Origin: Lates calcarifer | Taxonomy: Eukaryota; Chordata; Actinopteri; Centropomidae | DNA: 64,000 nucleotides | Direction: 5' to 3' | Assembly (NCBI RefSeq): GCF_001640805.2 | Contig: NC_066853.1 | Location: 26,056,378 to 26,120,377 of the forward strand | In this document: piece by piece, positions 49,201-60,500 of the stretch | Layout of the letters: every line of letters begins with the position of its first letter | Position numbering within the stretch: the stretch's first letter is position 1 | Program-made: the position numbers and the translations under genes | The notes under the pieces: model-generated | Told to the model about the DNA's origin: nothing | Databases searched by the model: none | What the model saw: only the letters and a program-made list of their open reading frames with translations

Positions 49201-51279
49201 TAAGCATTTGGTGAGGTATTTTCACCATGAAAATTCTGTTCCAGCACATTTTGTCTTTTTACACTGAGCTGGCAGTTTATTAGATACACCTACCTAAAAC
49301 TGATGCAGTCTGAACAGTCCTTTGAGAAATCCTTCCTTAATGAAGGTTCTAATGTTCTGTAACTGTTGAAACTTGATTCAACTGTATGATCATTTTGGAA
49401 GATGTAGTTTGTGCTGCTGTTTAACTGTATTGCATTATACAGAGAGGTGTTTCCGTTATTTAACCGACCCTCATTGATATACTGTAAATGGGGTGGACAA
49501 AATGATTAAAAAACCCGTAACACAATACAGGTCAACTGCACCACAAAGTACACCCTACAGTTGAATCAACACCTCTAAACCAGTGTCAACAGTAACATAA
49601 CATGAAGGAGGATTACTGCAGGACTGCCACATGAGACTGCATCAGTTTTAGCTAGGTGGAGTTAATAAACTGGCTTAGTGTACATTTACATTCAAAAACA
49701 AAACACTCAGTTGTTGCACTAAAAGCAGGGAACATTAATCGAATCAACTTGTTGTCAGTGGGGACAAGTTCCAGGTTCTTGACTCATGCACCCGGGCCAT
49801 GTTGAGGACCGAAGATCTTGAAGACCAGGGCCAGCTGCTAGCCAATGTCTTCAATCTTAAGCTGCTGGAGAACCAAGAAGAACGTCCAGTGAACTACATG
49901 CTCAAGACCACCAGTATGTGAGTATCTGAAGCAGAATCAACTCAGGATGGCCCTGAGCTATTATGAAGGAGATTTGGGTAAGGCGAATGAGAGAAAATGA
50001 ACAGATGGGTTTCTGTCCACTTCCAAGTAAACTCTTGATGAGTTCATTGGTGAAAGCAAATAGCAAATGGTTATACAGTCACATTTGGCCTAAAGGCTCT
50101 GCTGTTTATGGGAGCTCTTAATTAATCCAAGTAGCGACAGGGATGGACAAGATGGATGTCCACGTGGCAGCAAGGTTTGGCCATTTCAGTTAGATATAAA
50201 TAAAATCAGCAAGACAGCAGAAACAGCAAGGTAGAGGTTTGGCACATTTGGTGCTCTGATGTGCATCTCCAACAGCAGGCCACTGTGTGTGGGACAGAGT
50301 CAACATAAACTACACAACAGAATAAACTACAGGGTGATAGTGGTAATTAAGGAACATGTCACCCATTACAAGATTGTGGCTCAGTGATGTGTTTTAGTAG
50401 TTTAGTGGTTTAGCAGTTTAGTAGTAACCTTCTTGTTAGGATGACTTCATTGTTGGCTTTGGTGTCCTCATGGAGTTTTTTGACAAAGAAAAATATAGAA
50501 TATGTCTATAGAAAGTGTCTGTTGGTCCAAATTGTCCCCCCTTCTGTACAAAAATTAATGTACCTCTAACTGGTCACTAATAAATGGCATCCTGTGGATA
50601 GGAGTGACAAACTTCGATGGATGTGTGCCCTCACTCCTAACCGGCGCACACGCTTTATGTCTACTTGCGCCCACCAACCAGGTGAGACAGAATACTACAC
50701 CAACACTGAGTGCAGTTGTCAAAATGTAACCATGGAAATATGACCTCAAACTGTCTGTGATCTTTAGACTCTCCGCAGGTGCAGTGTATTCAGTCATACT
50801 CATCTCAGGAGCCAGATGAACTCTCCATTGAGATGGCTGATGTCTTGAACCTCCTAGAGAGGACAGATGATGGTGTGTACTGGCACAAATCTGCTTTGAT
50901 ATCCCCTCTGAAACTGTCGCTTAAGGATTATTATTTTCTAGTTGAAACATTTTATTTTCTGGTTCGCTCTCTTTCCATCTTTATGTCATCGCTGATCCCT
51001 GTGTCTTCTGTACTTCCAGGCTGGATGATGGGTGAAAGGCTCCATGATGGTGAAAGGGGCTGGTTCCCTAGTCGAGTTGTAGAGGAGATCCAGAGCAAGG
51101 AGGTCCGAGCTCAGAACCTGAGAGAGGCCATTAGGATCCAGCAAGCCCAGGAAGGTGGGGGAGGCCCGCAAACTGGAGCCAGGGTTGGTTTGAGATCTGG
51201 GAGACGTCCCCCAAAGGTCTCCAGCTTCTCCAGTCATCTGATTGATCAAACGGGGGACAGCAGTGACGTAAAGCAGTAA
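29214..51279 (+). CDS. arhgef5: Ephexin-family Rho guanine nucleotide exchange factor (ARHGEF5/TIM-like), at least 14 coding exons
   Basis: Predicted Dbl-type activator of Rho GTPases at the cell cortex. Exons: 29214-29427, 34059-34161, 37894-38232, 39754-40162, 43803-43963, 44047-44199, 46617-46746, 46921-46995, 47898-47987, 49036-49199, 49759-49917, 50602-50681, 50768-50872, 51020-51279. All have GT-AG borders and compatible phases, giving 2442 nt and 813 aa. Residues 1-355 are a low-complexity, charged N-terminal region ending in LYQEY (274-278) and a linker. The DH domain spans about 356-558 ([32 protein letters not shown]). The PH domain spans about 559-692 ([28 protein letters not shown]). 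The SH3 domain spans about 695-752 ([35 protein letters not shown]). [17 protein letters not shown] matches my recollection of human ARHGEF5 better than NGEF, ARHGEF19, ARHGEF16 or ARHGEF15, but the N-terminus is far shorter than human ARHGEF5. The start ATG follows TTTACC and sits after non-coding sequence. An upstream non-coding exon is possible. Confidence 0.9.
31500..31620. repeat. Fragment of a common teleost interspersed repeat, RhoGEF intron 1
   Basis: AAAGGACCAGTGAGTAGGAT, TTAGTGGTATCTAGCATTG, CAACTGAATACCCGTCCC and CTACGGTGGCCATCAGG appear in the order of one end of a familiar fish repeat. Only this end is present. Confidence 0.55.
33992..34046. repeat. Compound (CT)n-(CTAT)n microsatellite at the 3' end of RhoGEF intron 1
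   Basis: A run of about 15 CT units is followed by about 6 CTAT/ATCT units and then TTTCTCTCTCCAG, the acceptor of coding exon 2. The repeat thus supplies most of the polypyrimidine tract. Confidence 0.95.
36537..36706 (-). mobile_element. L2-type LINE 3' end fragment with (ATCC)n tail
   Basis: Starts with (ATCC)4 and continues GGGTAGCGAGGGGTGCTGGA, GCCTATCCCAGCTGACACTG and GTACACCCTGGACAGATCAC, the familiar teleost L2-like 3' segment, here in reverse orientation so that the tail reads (GGAT)n. It lies in the intron between coding exons 2 and 3 of the RhoGEF gene. Confidence 0.65.
38723..39370 (+). CDS. arhgef5: Possible optional cassette of the RhoGEF gene (two small exons)
   Basis: Exon 38723-38787 has a good acceptor (tttcttttcag) and donor (GTAAGG). 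Read in the phase left by exon 37894-38232 it gives [20 protein letters not shown]. It leaves phase 1, whereas the next firm exon (39754) needs phase 2, so a second exon is required. One starting at 39295 (acceptor ttttcag) and ending at 39325 (donor GTATAT) or 39370 (weak donor GTCACC) restores the phase and begins [11 protein letters not shown]. Together they add 96 or 141 nt, a multiple of three, giving 845 or 860 aa. Skipping both is also in frame, which is the simpler model used in the main entry. Confidence 0.4.
41169..41285. repeat. Compound (GT)n-(GA)n microsatellite in a RhoGEF intron
   Basis: Interrupted GT run (41169-41265, with GC interruptions) followed by a GA run (41267-41285). 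It lies in the long intron between exons 39754-40162 and 43803-43963. Confidence 0.95.
42796..42992. mobile_element. Second, degraded copy of the 49.3-kb MITE
   Basis: GCAGGGCTGTTGCATTAGAC followed by GAGTTGGTTTTTAGCAAG and GTATCTAATAAATTGG corresponds to the right half and end of the 49.3-kb element. The left end is missing. It sits in the intron before the first DH exon. Confidence 0.6.
46185..46218. repeat. (CA)n microsatellite in a RhoGEF intron
   Basis: Pure CA run. A GT run (46537-46562) lies about 320 bp further on, just before the exon at 46617. Confidence 0.95.
49268..49675. mobile_element. Tc1-type MITE with about 42-bp inverted ends, RhoGEF intron
   Basis: Left end GCTGGCAGTTTATTAGATAC to TGATGCAGTCT (49268-49311) and right end AGACTGCATCAGTTTTAGCT to AACTGGCT (49634-49675) are imperfect inverted repeats. 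It lies between the exons 49036-49199 and 49759-49917, ending only about 80 bp before the latter's acceptor. Confidence 0.7.
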
Positions 51280-51992
51280 AACAGTAACAGTGATGAATCT
51301 CCATTCAGGACCAGATGCACCAAGAGAAAAATAATAAGGATACATGTGATCTATCCCCATATAATGACATCTTGTCCCTTTGATTTTCATTTAGCAGTGG
51401 ATGGTTGTAGAAATCCACACTTTTGGTCTCAGTGATCTGAGACAAATAATCAAAGTGCTTGAGTCAGTAACCTTGTGCAAACAATGCTGCATGTCTCATG
51501 TAAACGTGTAGTGAAGGTGTATCATAGGCCCGCACACTGTGGTGTGTAATGCATGGAGCAAAGCTCTGTGTTTGGTTGGGAGCTTTGTGTGGGAATGGCA
51601 AGAACCCTAACAGTCTAAAGGCTGTAAACATCCCTCAGTTGCATGAGCAAGACTTTAATGTGTTCATTTCATTGTAAAATACAACACTGATTTCAACACT
51701 GAATTATACTCCACACCCACAACACAAACATTCAAGCAAATGGTGGCCCTGAGAGCTCAATGCACTGCAGCTTTAGAAAGCACATACAAATAGACAAAAT
51801 AACAAATGACAAGATCTTCATCAATTTGGCAACATAGTGAGGAAACACAACCATTGTATTTGTCTGAGTTTTGTATCTTTTTTTTCTTTTTTATCTTTTT
51901 TTTCCTGCAGCTGCAAATGTGTTCAAGATGATGTTCTTCATTTGCCGGTGTTTTCATGTAAGCAGTGCACTGAGCTTTCAGGGCCACCGTAA

Positions 51993-51998
51993 AATAAA
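51993..51998 (+). terminator. Candidate polyadenylation signal of the RhoGEF gene
   Basis: AATAAA about 714 nt past the stop codon at 51277-51279. I noticed no earlier canonical hexamer in the 3' flank, so the 3' UTR is probably about 0.7 kb. Confidence 0.45.
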
Positions 51999-53577
51999 TA
52001 CATAGAGTTGTACTGTATGATCACCAATGATTATTTAAAAAGTCTCTGTCTATATGAGTCAGTTAAAGTGATACTCAACCTGAAATGTATCTTTTGAGTA
52101 TGAAACACTGACAGAAACAGTCAGACTTGTTTGCAGGTTGTAAAAGGATGCTAATTATGGAGGAGAGTGGCAGCTTGGCTTCACAGCAGTTACAACAGTG
52201 TCAGGACATCCACAGAAATCAGAGGTGTCAGATAGTAACAAGGGGGCCCAGTGCAAGATTCACCTTGGGATAAAGAGATATTGATAACATTTTTTCTCCT
52301 TAAGTTTGAGAAATAAATATCAAAAATAACATATGTTACATTTTAAAAATATATGCTATGCTGGCAGTGACCCAAGTCACACAACATCTGATATGATGGG
52401 TTGGCATGTTGGTCTATCAGGACACACAAACTTGTAGCCTACAAAGCACATTTTATTTAAAGATTTCCTTTAAATCAAACTCCCTGGCTCTATAATTACC
52501 CAAATGATAGTATAGGAAATCCTTCCAGTCCTCTGCCATGGTTCAAGTAGTGTTTAATTTGTTTTAACTTTCTGCACATAGCTAGAAATTCAGTTTGCTG
52601 GTCAAACAAACTGTCACATGATGATATAGATGGATATTTCCCAGTAATCACTGCTACATGTCTACAAATAATTTAATTGAATAACTTTCATTTGTTCTTA
52701 AAATTTAGCTATATACATAAACAGACATCAGAAATTGCATGTGATTGTTTTCTGCTGAATAATGAATGGAAATGGAAACAGACAGGAGTTTCCTTATTTG
52801 AAGGTAGATAAACTAATATGGTGCTAAGTTCACCTTGTAGTGAGGTTATGATTTCTACTGCTGGAGGAGGAGCACTGTATTCACAGTTTAACTTAACTAC
52901 ATATGAGTGCTCTACCATGGTGGCCCACACAGGCTCTCTCTGCTATTGTGTAATGACAGGAAGATGCGACAATTTCAGAAAAAGTCCTCACATTTTAAAA
53001 CGTGTTCATGTTTTTAGGATCATTTCTTACTTTTATGATGAATCTTTGGTTGTGTGGTATTGTTGTATAGCTACTTGGATTGAATGGCCAACAAAGACTT
53101 ATTTTATTTTTGAAAGTACTATACCATACAATAGACACACTGATTGTCATAGGCACATTTAACACACTGTCTCGGTCTGCGTACATAATGTTGTACATGG
53201 ACCTGTCTCACACGTCCTCCTGATGTTCTAATGCTAAGAACAGCTTTTCTCTACTTTCCATTAATCCTGAGCATAGACCCTAACAGCCCGCAGTGTTTAA
53301 TACTCAGAGGATTTTATGTTGAATATCACTTTGAAATTGTCAGTTTAACACAAGCGTGCATGCATACACACACACACACATACATATGTTTACTTAAGTC
53401 ACTTCTGGGGAATTTACATACACTTGCATGTATTTGCTGAAGACTTACCCTAATCATAACCTCTACTTCCCTAACCCTACCTTAACCACTGACACACATA
53501 ACGTTTTTCCAGCTGGGGATACAACTTTTTCCCCAGTTGGTTTTACGTTTAAAAATTGTCCCCATAAGTAACTTAAA

Positions 53578-53578
<1 letters not shown>

Positions 53579-53627
<49 letters not shown>

Positions 53628-53640
53628 ACACACACACACA
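53579..53640. repeat. (CA)n microsatellite
   Basis: CA run with a single TC interruption. A shorter CA run is at 53365-53380. Confidence 0.95.
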
Positions 53641-54099
53641 AGGGATAAATCCCATTATAGCAATTAAATGCCAAATAACTGCAATATGTTGTAAATGTAT
53701 AGAATGTATCAGCACTATGAACTGCTATGGATCAGCATGATTGTAAAGCCTGTGTGTGTACAGTAACAGTTGATGTTCAAAGTAATAATTACTAAATAAT
53801 TATTTCATTTTGTAAGATGTAAGATGTAAATTATTGTTCATAAAAAAGCTTTAATCAGAGATGTGTGTGACTGTCTGGTTTTATTATTTGAATTTTTTAT
53901 CTTTTTTCCCCAGTGTGGAATATAAAAATATGCATAGCTCTTTTTTTCACTTTGAACTCACCCTTGGAGGTAGAGCAGACATATATAATGCAAAGCAGCA
54001 AGGACATTTATGGTAATTACAACCGCCACTAAAGTATTTACATTAACAGTCTGTAGGACTTGAACATGATGCTGCAGGGACTGTGTGATTATGGTTGTT

Positions 54100-54185
54100 G
54101 AGGGGGTTGGTCAAAACTGAGGAAGCCTCTTAGATCAGAGGTGAAACATCTCCAAGTATCTAGACCCAAGTCCAGTTGCCCTCTA
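54100..54185. repeat. Possible retroelement-derived repeat fragment
   Basis: GAAGCCTCTTAGATCAGAGG and TGAAACATCTCCAAGTATCT followed by CAAGTCCAGTTGCC resemble a short repeat common in fish genomes. The element it derives from is not identified. Confidence 0.35.
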
Positions 54186-57120
54186 GTCAACCCTTCTTGG
54201 ATACAGACACATACAGCTAATGCCAGAAGTAAGAGTAAATTTACATCTGATGAACAAGGGAAGGGTTTTAGGAGGCACAGTCTGTGTTTGAGGGACCAGT
54301 GCAGATAGCCTCCACAAGCACTGCAGCACCAGCTGTAGGTACTGTCTGTCCGTGTATGACCTGCAGTATCTCCCATAACCTTATAACACCTCATGAAAAT
54401 AAATAAAAAGTATATCAGCTCTGTAAACAAGTCACCAAGCTAAGTAAAGAGACTTCAAGGTTCTGATGTTAGCAAACTAAAGTTACATTATTTTATGGTA
54501 CATTTTACAAAAAATACGATGTTAATGCTAGCTAATATTAGCCATTATCAGCTATCAGCTAGAGTATAGCTAATGCTGCTGTACAACAACAAACACCTTT
54601 GCATATATTTCTTTATATTATTGAAGTCATTAGTTTTCGTTGAGATTAAACTCTGATGGACCTGTGACCTATGGCAAGACCAGAATCTGCTGCTGATGGT
54701 GGAACTGAAGGAACCGCACTAACTATTAGTCTCACATGGTCATGGCCAAGACATCCCACTCTTAAGTCTGTTACACAGGAGAATGCAAACCATTTTTTGT
54801 TAAAGATGCAGCAGTGCAGTCCTGATTCTTTAGCTGCACAAAACACACCCAGACAGGAAAACTAACAGCTAGCTCCATTCCTCTTCCTGCTGGGAAAACT
54901 GTGCACCTAACAGGATGGAGCTTTCTTATGTGACTTGAGAGCACTCCTTAGAACAGCTACTTTCTACTTGTCCCTCTGAATTTCTACCCTTTTGTCTCCT
55001 TAAACATAAAAAAATGTGCATTTACTTTACAAATTATAATTTTTAGGTATACGTTTTGTAAAGTAAGCAAGTTTCTCTTTAAGAAAGAAATTGCACTGTG
55101 CCTCTACTGCTACTTGCAGATTCCTGACAGTTGAACCCATGTAATGCTATTTATTTTTGCTTTTGCTGTGAGCATGCAGTGGCATTCACAAGCTGAACTG
55201 GGCAATATTGCACTAGGCTTTTATGACACACTGATACAGCTCATATTCTCCTTTTGTTCATGTTATTTTATCATTATTACACTGTTGCCCTAAAGTTGGA
55301 ATAAAATATTTTTTTTTACCTCTTCTCATGAAATGATTGTGATAATGTGATTTATTCTTGATAGACAAAGTGTATGTCTTTAGTTATATATATCTCCATT
55401 TGGTGGTAGCAGCCAAATGTGGGTTTGGTTTAGTACTTTTTAAATGTACAAAATGTAAATTCTTCCTCATAAAAAACATCAACATAAAACTGAAGATAAG
55501 TTGTGTTGTCAATAATATTTCTTGTTGTTCTCCCATCATTCATGTATTCGCATCTAGTGACAGGTCATTAATTTGTTTGTTTGTATTTGCCATATGAGTT
55601 TGCACTTAAAGCCACTCTCCACACCCTCAGAAAATAATGAGCTCCCTGGTTGAGGAGGTGTCAGAATACAGACAGTGGTAATGAGTTCCCAGTTCTTGGA
55701 GGTGTGAGAAATTGAGAGAGAAGGCTGACATTTGGCTGCCATCCCCAGCAGACCATCATTCACACTTCTAATTGGTGTTTATGTTGCATTAATGATTATA
55801 TTAGACACAGACAAAAACTTTTAACTTTTTATTTTAACATGCTGTTTCCAAAACAGAGCACACAACTTTAGTTTGCCAAAGAATTGGAAGTGGCATAATC
55901 CTTCATTGTGTAGCAGCTTCTGGCCTTCTCTTTGTGTGGTGTGCATGGTCTCTCCATATTTGACTCTACTTTTCCTCACAGAATAAAGAAATACAACTGA
56001 TATAGACTGAGGGAGTTAAGACAAAACTTTTTATGCACATGCAGTTTATTGACAGTGTATTTGTATCAGACACCACATTTACCACCCAATTTACTGCTGT
56101 GTAAATTCTGTGTGCCCCCACTTTCGGCACCGGACTAGATGATGATCATGATTTTTTCTTTAGTGGGATATGCAGTGAGGTGTACAAGAGAGAATGGCTT
56201 TCAGAAAACAGCTTGACATTCACCAGATCATTTGAAATTGCAACTAAGAAAGGAAGAACAAATGGAGGGTGCCAAAAGAGGGGAAGACAGTCCATACAGA
56301 TGTAAAGGGAAATCATCATGTTTACAGTGCACAGTGTAGACAGACAAACAGGATGACAGAGTGATAGAGAGTTAGAGAGACAGTATTCAAGAGATTCTTG
56401 AAGACAGAGAGGGACGCACCTGCTCTGATAGCATTTGGGTCAAGTCACTCTGTAGGCAAGCATTAGACTTGAATTTGATTCTGGCGCCCATGGGCAGCCA
56501 GTGGGTGTGACATGACCTTTTAGGCTGAGATTCACACCCAAGGTTCTTCCTCTACCTTTTTCAATGAAAAGAAACTAGAGATGCTAGAGAAGGCAGAGAG
56601 CTACTCTGCACTAGTGAAGAACAGTGAGTGAGTACCTCCAAAGGTTCTAGTGAGACAAAACACTAAGACCATGTGGGGACTACAAGGTGACTGTTAATGA
56701 GATGACAGACACAGAACCATATTACCTCTCAATGACTTAGGAACTGCTAGCCATGTTAAGTAGAAGGAGAGTGTTCTCTAGGCTTCAGCATACCAGCAAA
56801 AGCTGCTGGAAGATGAATTGAAATAATATCTGACAATAAACACACACCACAGACTGTTTGTGTACAGCAGACTGTGTAAAGACTTTCCTTTCAGCTTCAC
56901 TAATGGAGATGTAGATTTAATGGAGATGGAGTTCCCCCAACTGCAAAGTCAGGCCCATGCAAGATTCCACACTGCTGAACAGTGAAAAAGAGTTACAAAC
57001 TTTTATTGGCTTGGTTAACTAAGATGGACATTTTGTGTTAACGTATTATGATTCCACATTGCCATTCAACCTGCATATTATACATTAAGTTATGGCAAGA
57101 AGGCTGTCATCCAATACACC

Positions 57121-57282
57121 AGGATAGCTGTGGCTCAGGAGGTAGAGTGGTTACCCACCAATTGGAAGGTCGGCGGTTTGATCCCCAGCATGTCCACATG
57201 GTGAAGTATCCTTGGGCAAGATACTGAACCCTGCTTTGCCCCCGATGTGTCATCGGTGTGTGAATGTGTTAGAAAGTGCTTT
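57121..57282 (+). repeat. tRNA-headed SINE-like repeat, 5' part (split by a LINE)
   Basis: Starts with a tRNA-like head: an A-box-like TGGCTCAGGAGG and a B-box-like GGTTTGATCCC about 40 nt later, followed by CCTTGGGCAAGATACTGAACC and CATCGGTGTGTGAATGTG, which I recognise from a very common teleost repeat. It ends abruptly at 57282, where LINE sequence starts, and resumes near 60383. It is not a tRNA gene: the segment continues into non-tRNA repeat body. Confidence 0.75.
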
Positions 57283-60200
57283 GTTCAGTTCAGTTCATTT
57301 TCTCTTGCTTATTCTGGAACTGGGTCGTGGTGGCAACAGGCTAAGCAGGGCTATTGACATGAAGGAGCAGGGGCTCCACTCCAAGCTCCCTCTGGATGTC
57401 CAGGGTTCTCACCCTATCTCTAAGGCTGAGCCCAGACACCCTACGGAGGAAACTCATTTCAGCCGCCTGTATCTGCAATCTCATTCTTTCGGTCACTACC
57501 CAGATCTTGTGACCATAGGTGAGAGTTGGAATGTAGATCGACTGGTAAATTGAAAGCTTTGCCTTTCGACTCAGCTCCCTCACAATGGTCCGGTACAGTG
57601 ACCGCATTACTGCTGACACCACACCGATCCGCCTGTCAATCTCACGCTCCATCCTCCCGTCACTCGTGAACAAGACCCCAAGATACTTAAACTCCTTCAC
57701 TTGAGGCAGCAACTCTCCCTCCACCCAGAGGGGACACCATTTTCCAGCTGAGAACCATGGTCTCAGATTTGGAGGTGCTGACCCTCATCCCCACCGCTTC
57801 ATACTCAGCTGTAAACCGGCCCAGTGCGTGCTGAAGATTGCAGTCTGATGAAGCCAACTAAACCACATCATCTGCAAAAAGCAGAGATGTGATTCTGAGG
57901 TTCCCAAACTGGACACACTCCTCACCTCGGCTGTGCCTTGAGATCCTATCCATGAATACCACGAACAGGACCGGAGACAAGGGACAGCCTTGGCACAGTC
58001 CAACACCCACCGGAAACATGTTTGACTTTGTGCCAAGAATGTGTACACAGCTCTCACTTTGGTTGTGCAAGGACCGGATGGCTCGCATCAGCGGCACCAG
58101 TACCCCATACTCCCACAGTACCCCCCAGAGGATCCCTCGGGGGACACAGTCATAGACCTTTTTCAAGTCTATAAAACACATGTAGACTGGCTGGTCAAAT
58201 TCCCATGACTCCCTCAGCAATCCTGCAAGAGTGAAAAGCTGGTCCACTGTTCTACGGCCAGGACGAAATCCGGATTGCTCCTCCTGAATCCGAGGTTCAA
58301 CAACCGGTCTGAGCCTCATTTCCAGCACCCTGGAGTAAACTTTCCCAGGGAGGCTCCCAGTGTGATACCCCGATAATTGGAGCACACCCTCTGGTCCCCC
58401 TTTTTAAAAACGGGGACCACCACCCCGGTTGCCACTCCCCAGGTACTGTCCCTGACCTCCATGCGACACTGAAGAGGCATGTCAGCCATGACAGCCCCAC
58501 AATGTCCAGAGCCTTTAGCATCTCGGGGCGAATCTCGTCCACACCTGGTGCCTTGCCACTGGGCAGCTTCTTAACTACATCAGCGACCTCTGCCAAAGAT
58601 ATGGCTTCCCCTGAGTCTTCAGACTCTGCCTCCTCCATGGAAGACATATTGGTTGGGTTCAGAAGTTCCTCAAAGTGCTCTTTCCACCGCTCAACAACAT
58701 CCCCAATCCGGGTCAGCAGTCCCCCCCCCTGGCTGAACACAGCCTGAGGCAGGCCCTGCTTTCCCTTCCTGAGCCACCGGACGGTTTGCCAGAATAGCCA
58801 TGAGGCCAGCCTAAAGTCCTTGTCCATGACTTCCCTGAACCCCTCCCACACCCGAGTTTGTGCTTCCACAACCGCTAAAGCTGCAGCTCTTCTGGCCTCC
58901 CGGTACCTGCCTGCTGCTTCAGAAGACCCCTGGGCCAACCAAGCCCGATAGGCCTCCTTCTTCAGCCTGACAGCTTCCCTCACTCAGCACTTGGGTTGCC
59001 GCCCCGACAGCCGAAGACCACCTTCTGACCACAACTCCTGTCTGCTGCGTTTGAACATGGTCCACTCTGGCTCAATGTCCCCAGCCTCCACGAAAACTTC
59101 TTCCAGAGGTGAGAGTTGAAGACCTCCCAGACAGGGGCCTCTGTCAGACTTTCCCAGCGCACCCTCACTACTTGTTTGGGTTTGCCAGGTCTTCCCCACC
59201 ATCTGATCCAACTCACCACCAGGTGGTGATCAGTTGACAGCTCTGCTCCTCTCTTCACCCAAATGTCAAAGACATATGGCCGCAGATCTGATGATACAAC
59301 CACAAAGTTGATCATCGATCTTTGGCCTAAGGTTCTCTGGTACCACGTACACTTATGAGCCACCCTATGCTCGAACATGGTGTTCGTTATGGCCAAACTG
59401 TGACTAGCACAGAAGTCCAATAAAAAAACACTGCTGAGGTTCAGATTGGGGAGGCCCCTCTGGGCTTCCCCATCATCACCCACGTGAGCGTTGAAGTCCC
59501 CCAACTAGTCAAGTCAAGTCAAATTTTATTTATATAGCACCAATTCACAACAGAAGTTATCTCAAGGCACTGTATATATAGAGCAGGTCTAGACCATACT
59601 CTTTATCTTATAAAATTTACAGAGAGAAACCCAACAGATCCCACCATGAGCAAGCACTAGACGACTGTGTCAAGGAAAAACTTCCTTTTAAGAGGCAGAA
59701 GCCTCGAGCAGAACCAGACTCAGGGTGAGCGGCCATCTGTCTCGACCGGTTGGGTTTAGACAGAGAAAAGGGGGGTGGTGGGATGGGGTAAGAATGGAAT
59801 CCCCAGCCGGCACCCTTTCCAGGATACCACCCAGAGACTCCAAGAAGGCTGGATACTCCAAGCTGCTGTTCGCTGCATACGCACACACAACAGCTGGAGC
59901 CTTACCTGCAACTTTCAGTCACAGAGAGGTGACCCTCTAGTTCACAGGGGAAAACTCCAACACTGCAGCGCTCAGTCAGGGGCTTGTGAGTATCCCCACT
60001 CCGGCCTGCCACCCTGCAGGTGGTGGGTCCACGGTGTGGCAGCTCCATGTAATTTGTTTGGGCTGAGCCCAGCTGGGTCCCATGAGCGAAAGCCTGGCCA
60101 CCAGACGCTCGCTGACAAGCTCCCCTCCCAGGTCTGGCTCCAGAAAGGTGCCCCGGTTTCCCTTGTCTGGGCAAGGTGGCGAACTCTCGAACATTCTGTA

Positions 60201-60382
60201 TCATCAGGGTTTTGTTTTGAACCGGTCATAGTCTGGCCCCTCCCTCAGGACCAGTTTACCTTGGGAGACCCTACTCTGGGCTATTGCCCCGAACAACTAG
60301 CTCCCATGTTCTCATGGCACTCAAATCCCACCACCACGATAAGGAAGCGATTCGGGGGGGGGGGGCACTATGTATGTTTTAA
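57283..60382 (-). mobile_element. Rex1-like non-LTR retrotransposon, near full length but broken
   Basis: Minus-strand LINE with an apurinic-type endonuclease ([22 protein letters not shown]) at 59504-58980, then reverse transcriptase blocks: GKAPGVDEIRPEMLK, EEQSGFRPGRRTVDQLF, FIDLKKVYDCVPRG (motif A), GLCQGCPLSPVLF (motif B), LLFADDVV (motif C) and EFKYLGVLFTSDGRMEREID. The coding frame is broken into at least four pieces (58980-59504, 58297-58983, 57858-58385, 57341-57724) by frameshifts and stops, so it is inactive. The low-coordinate end is a (TGAAC)3 tail on the element strand (57283-57297), as in CR1/L2/Rex1-type elements. The 5' part (59791-60382) holds the endonuclease start. The clade is a best guess; RTE-like is the alternative. 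Confidence 0.82.
59508..59790. repeat. Interspersed repeat inserted into the LINE endonuclease
   Basis: Begins AGTCAAGTCAAGTCAAATTT and TTTATATAGCACCAATTCAC, continues with GAGCAAGCACTAGACGAC, AAGGAAAAACTTCC and CGGCCATCTGTCTCGACCGG, all familiar from a widespread teleost repeat. Endonuclease coding sequence stops at about 59507 and continues at about 59791, so this element landed inside the LINE. Its class (SINE or MITE) is not resolved here. Confidence 0.7.
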
Positions 60383-60500
60383 AGAAAACAAGTGCTGTAT
60401 GAAAGTGTGTATGAATAGATGAATGGGACCTGTAGTGTGTGAAGCTCTTTGAATGGTTGATAAGACTAGAAAAGTGCTATATAAGTGCAGTTCATTTAAC
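60383..60500 (+). repeat. Same SINE-like repeat, 3' part
   Basis: Resumes with aagtgctgtatgaaag and continues through GAAGCTCTTTGAATGGTTGA and AGTGCTATATAAGTGCAG, the usual 3' end of this repeat. AGAAA-AGTGCT occurs at both borders of the interruption (57271-57281 and 60383-60396), compatible with a decayed target-site duplication made by the LINE. Confidence 0.7.

Larger units (their letters stand above)
51999..57120. other. Intergenic region downstream of the RhoGEF gene
   Basis: AT-rich, with CA runs at 53.4-53.6 kb and a possible retroelement fragment at 54.1 kb. No gene recognised. Confidence 0.55.

Noticed and set aside
50986..51390. 134-codon minus-strand open frame
   Set aside because: Antisense to the last exon of the RhoGEF gene and its 3' UTR.
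57121..57195. tRNA gene
   Set aside because: A- and B-box-like elements are present, but the sequence continues into a known dispersed repeat body and I see no cloverleaf acceptor stem.
59775..60422. 215-codon plus-strand open frame
   Set aside because: It is antisense to the endonuclease region of the minus-strand LINE and crosses the junctions with the inner and outer repeats.
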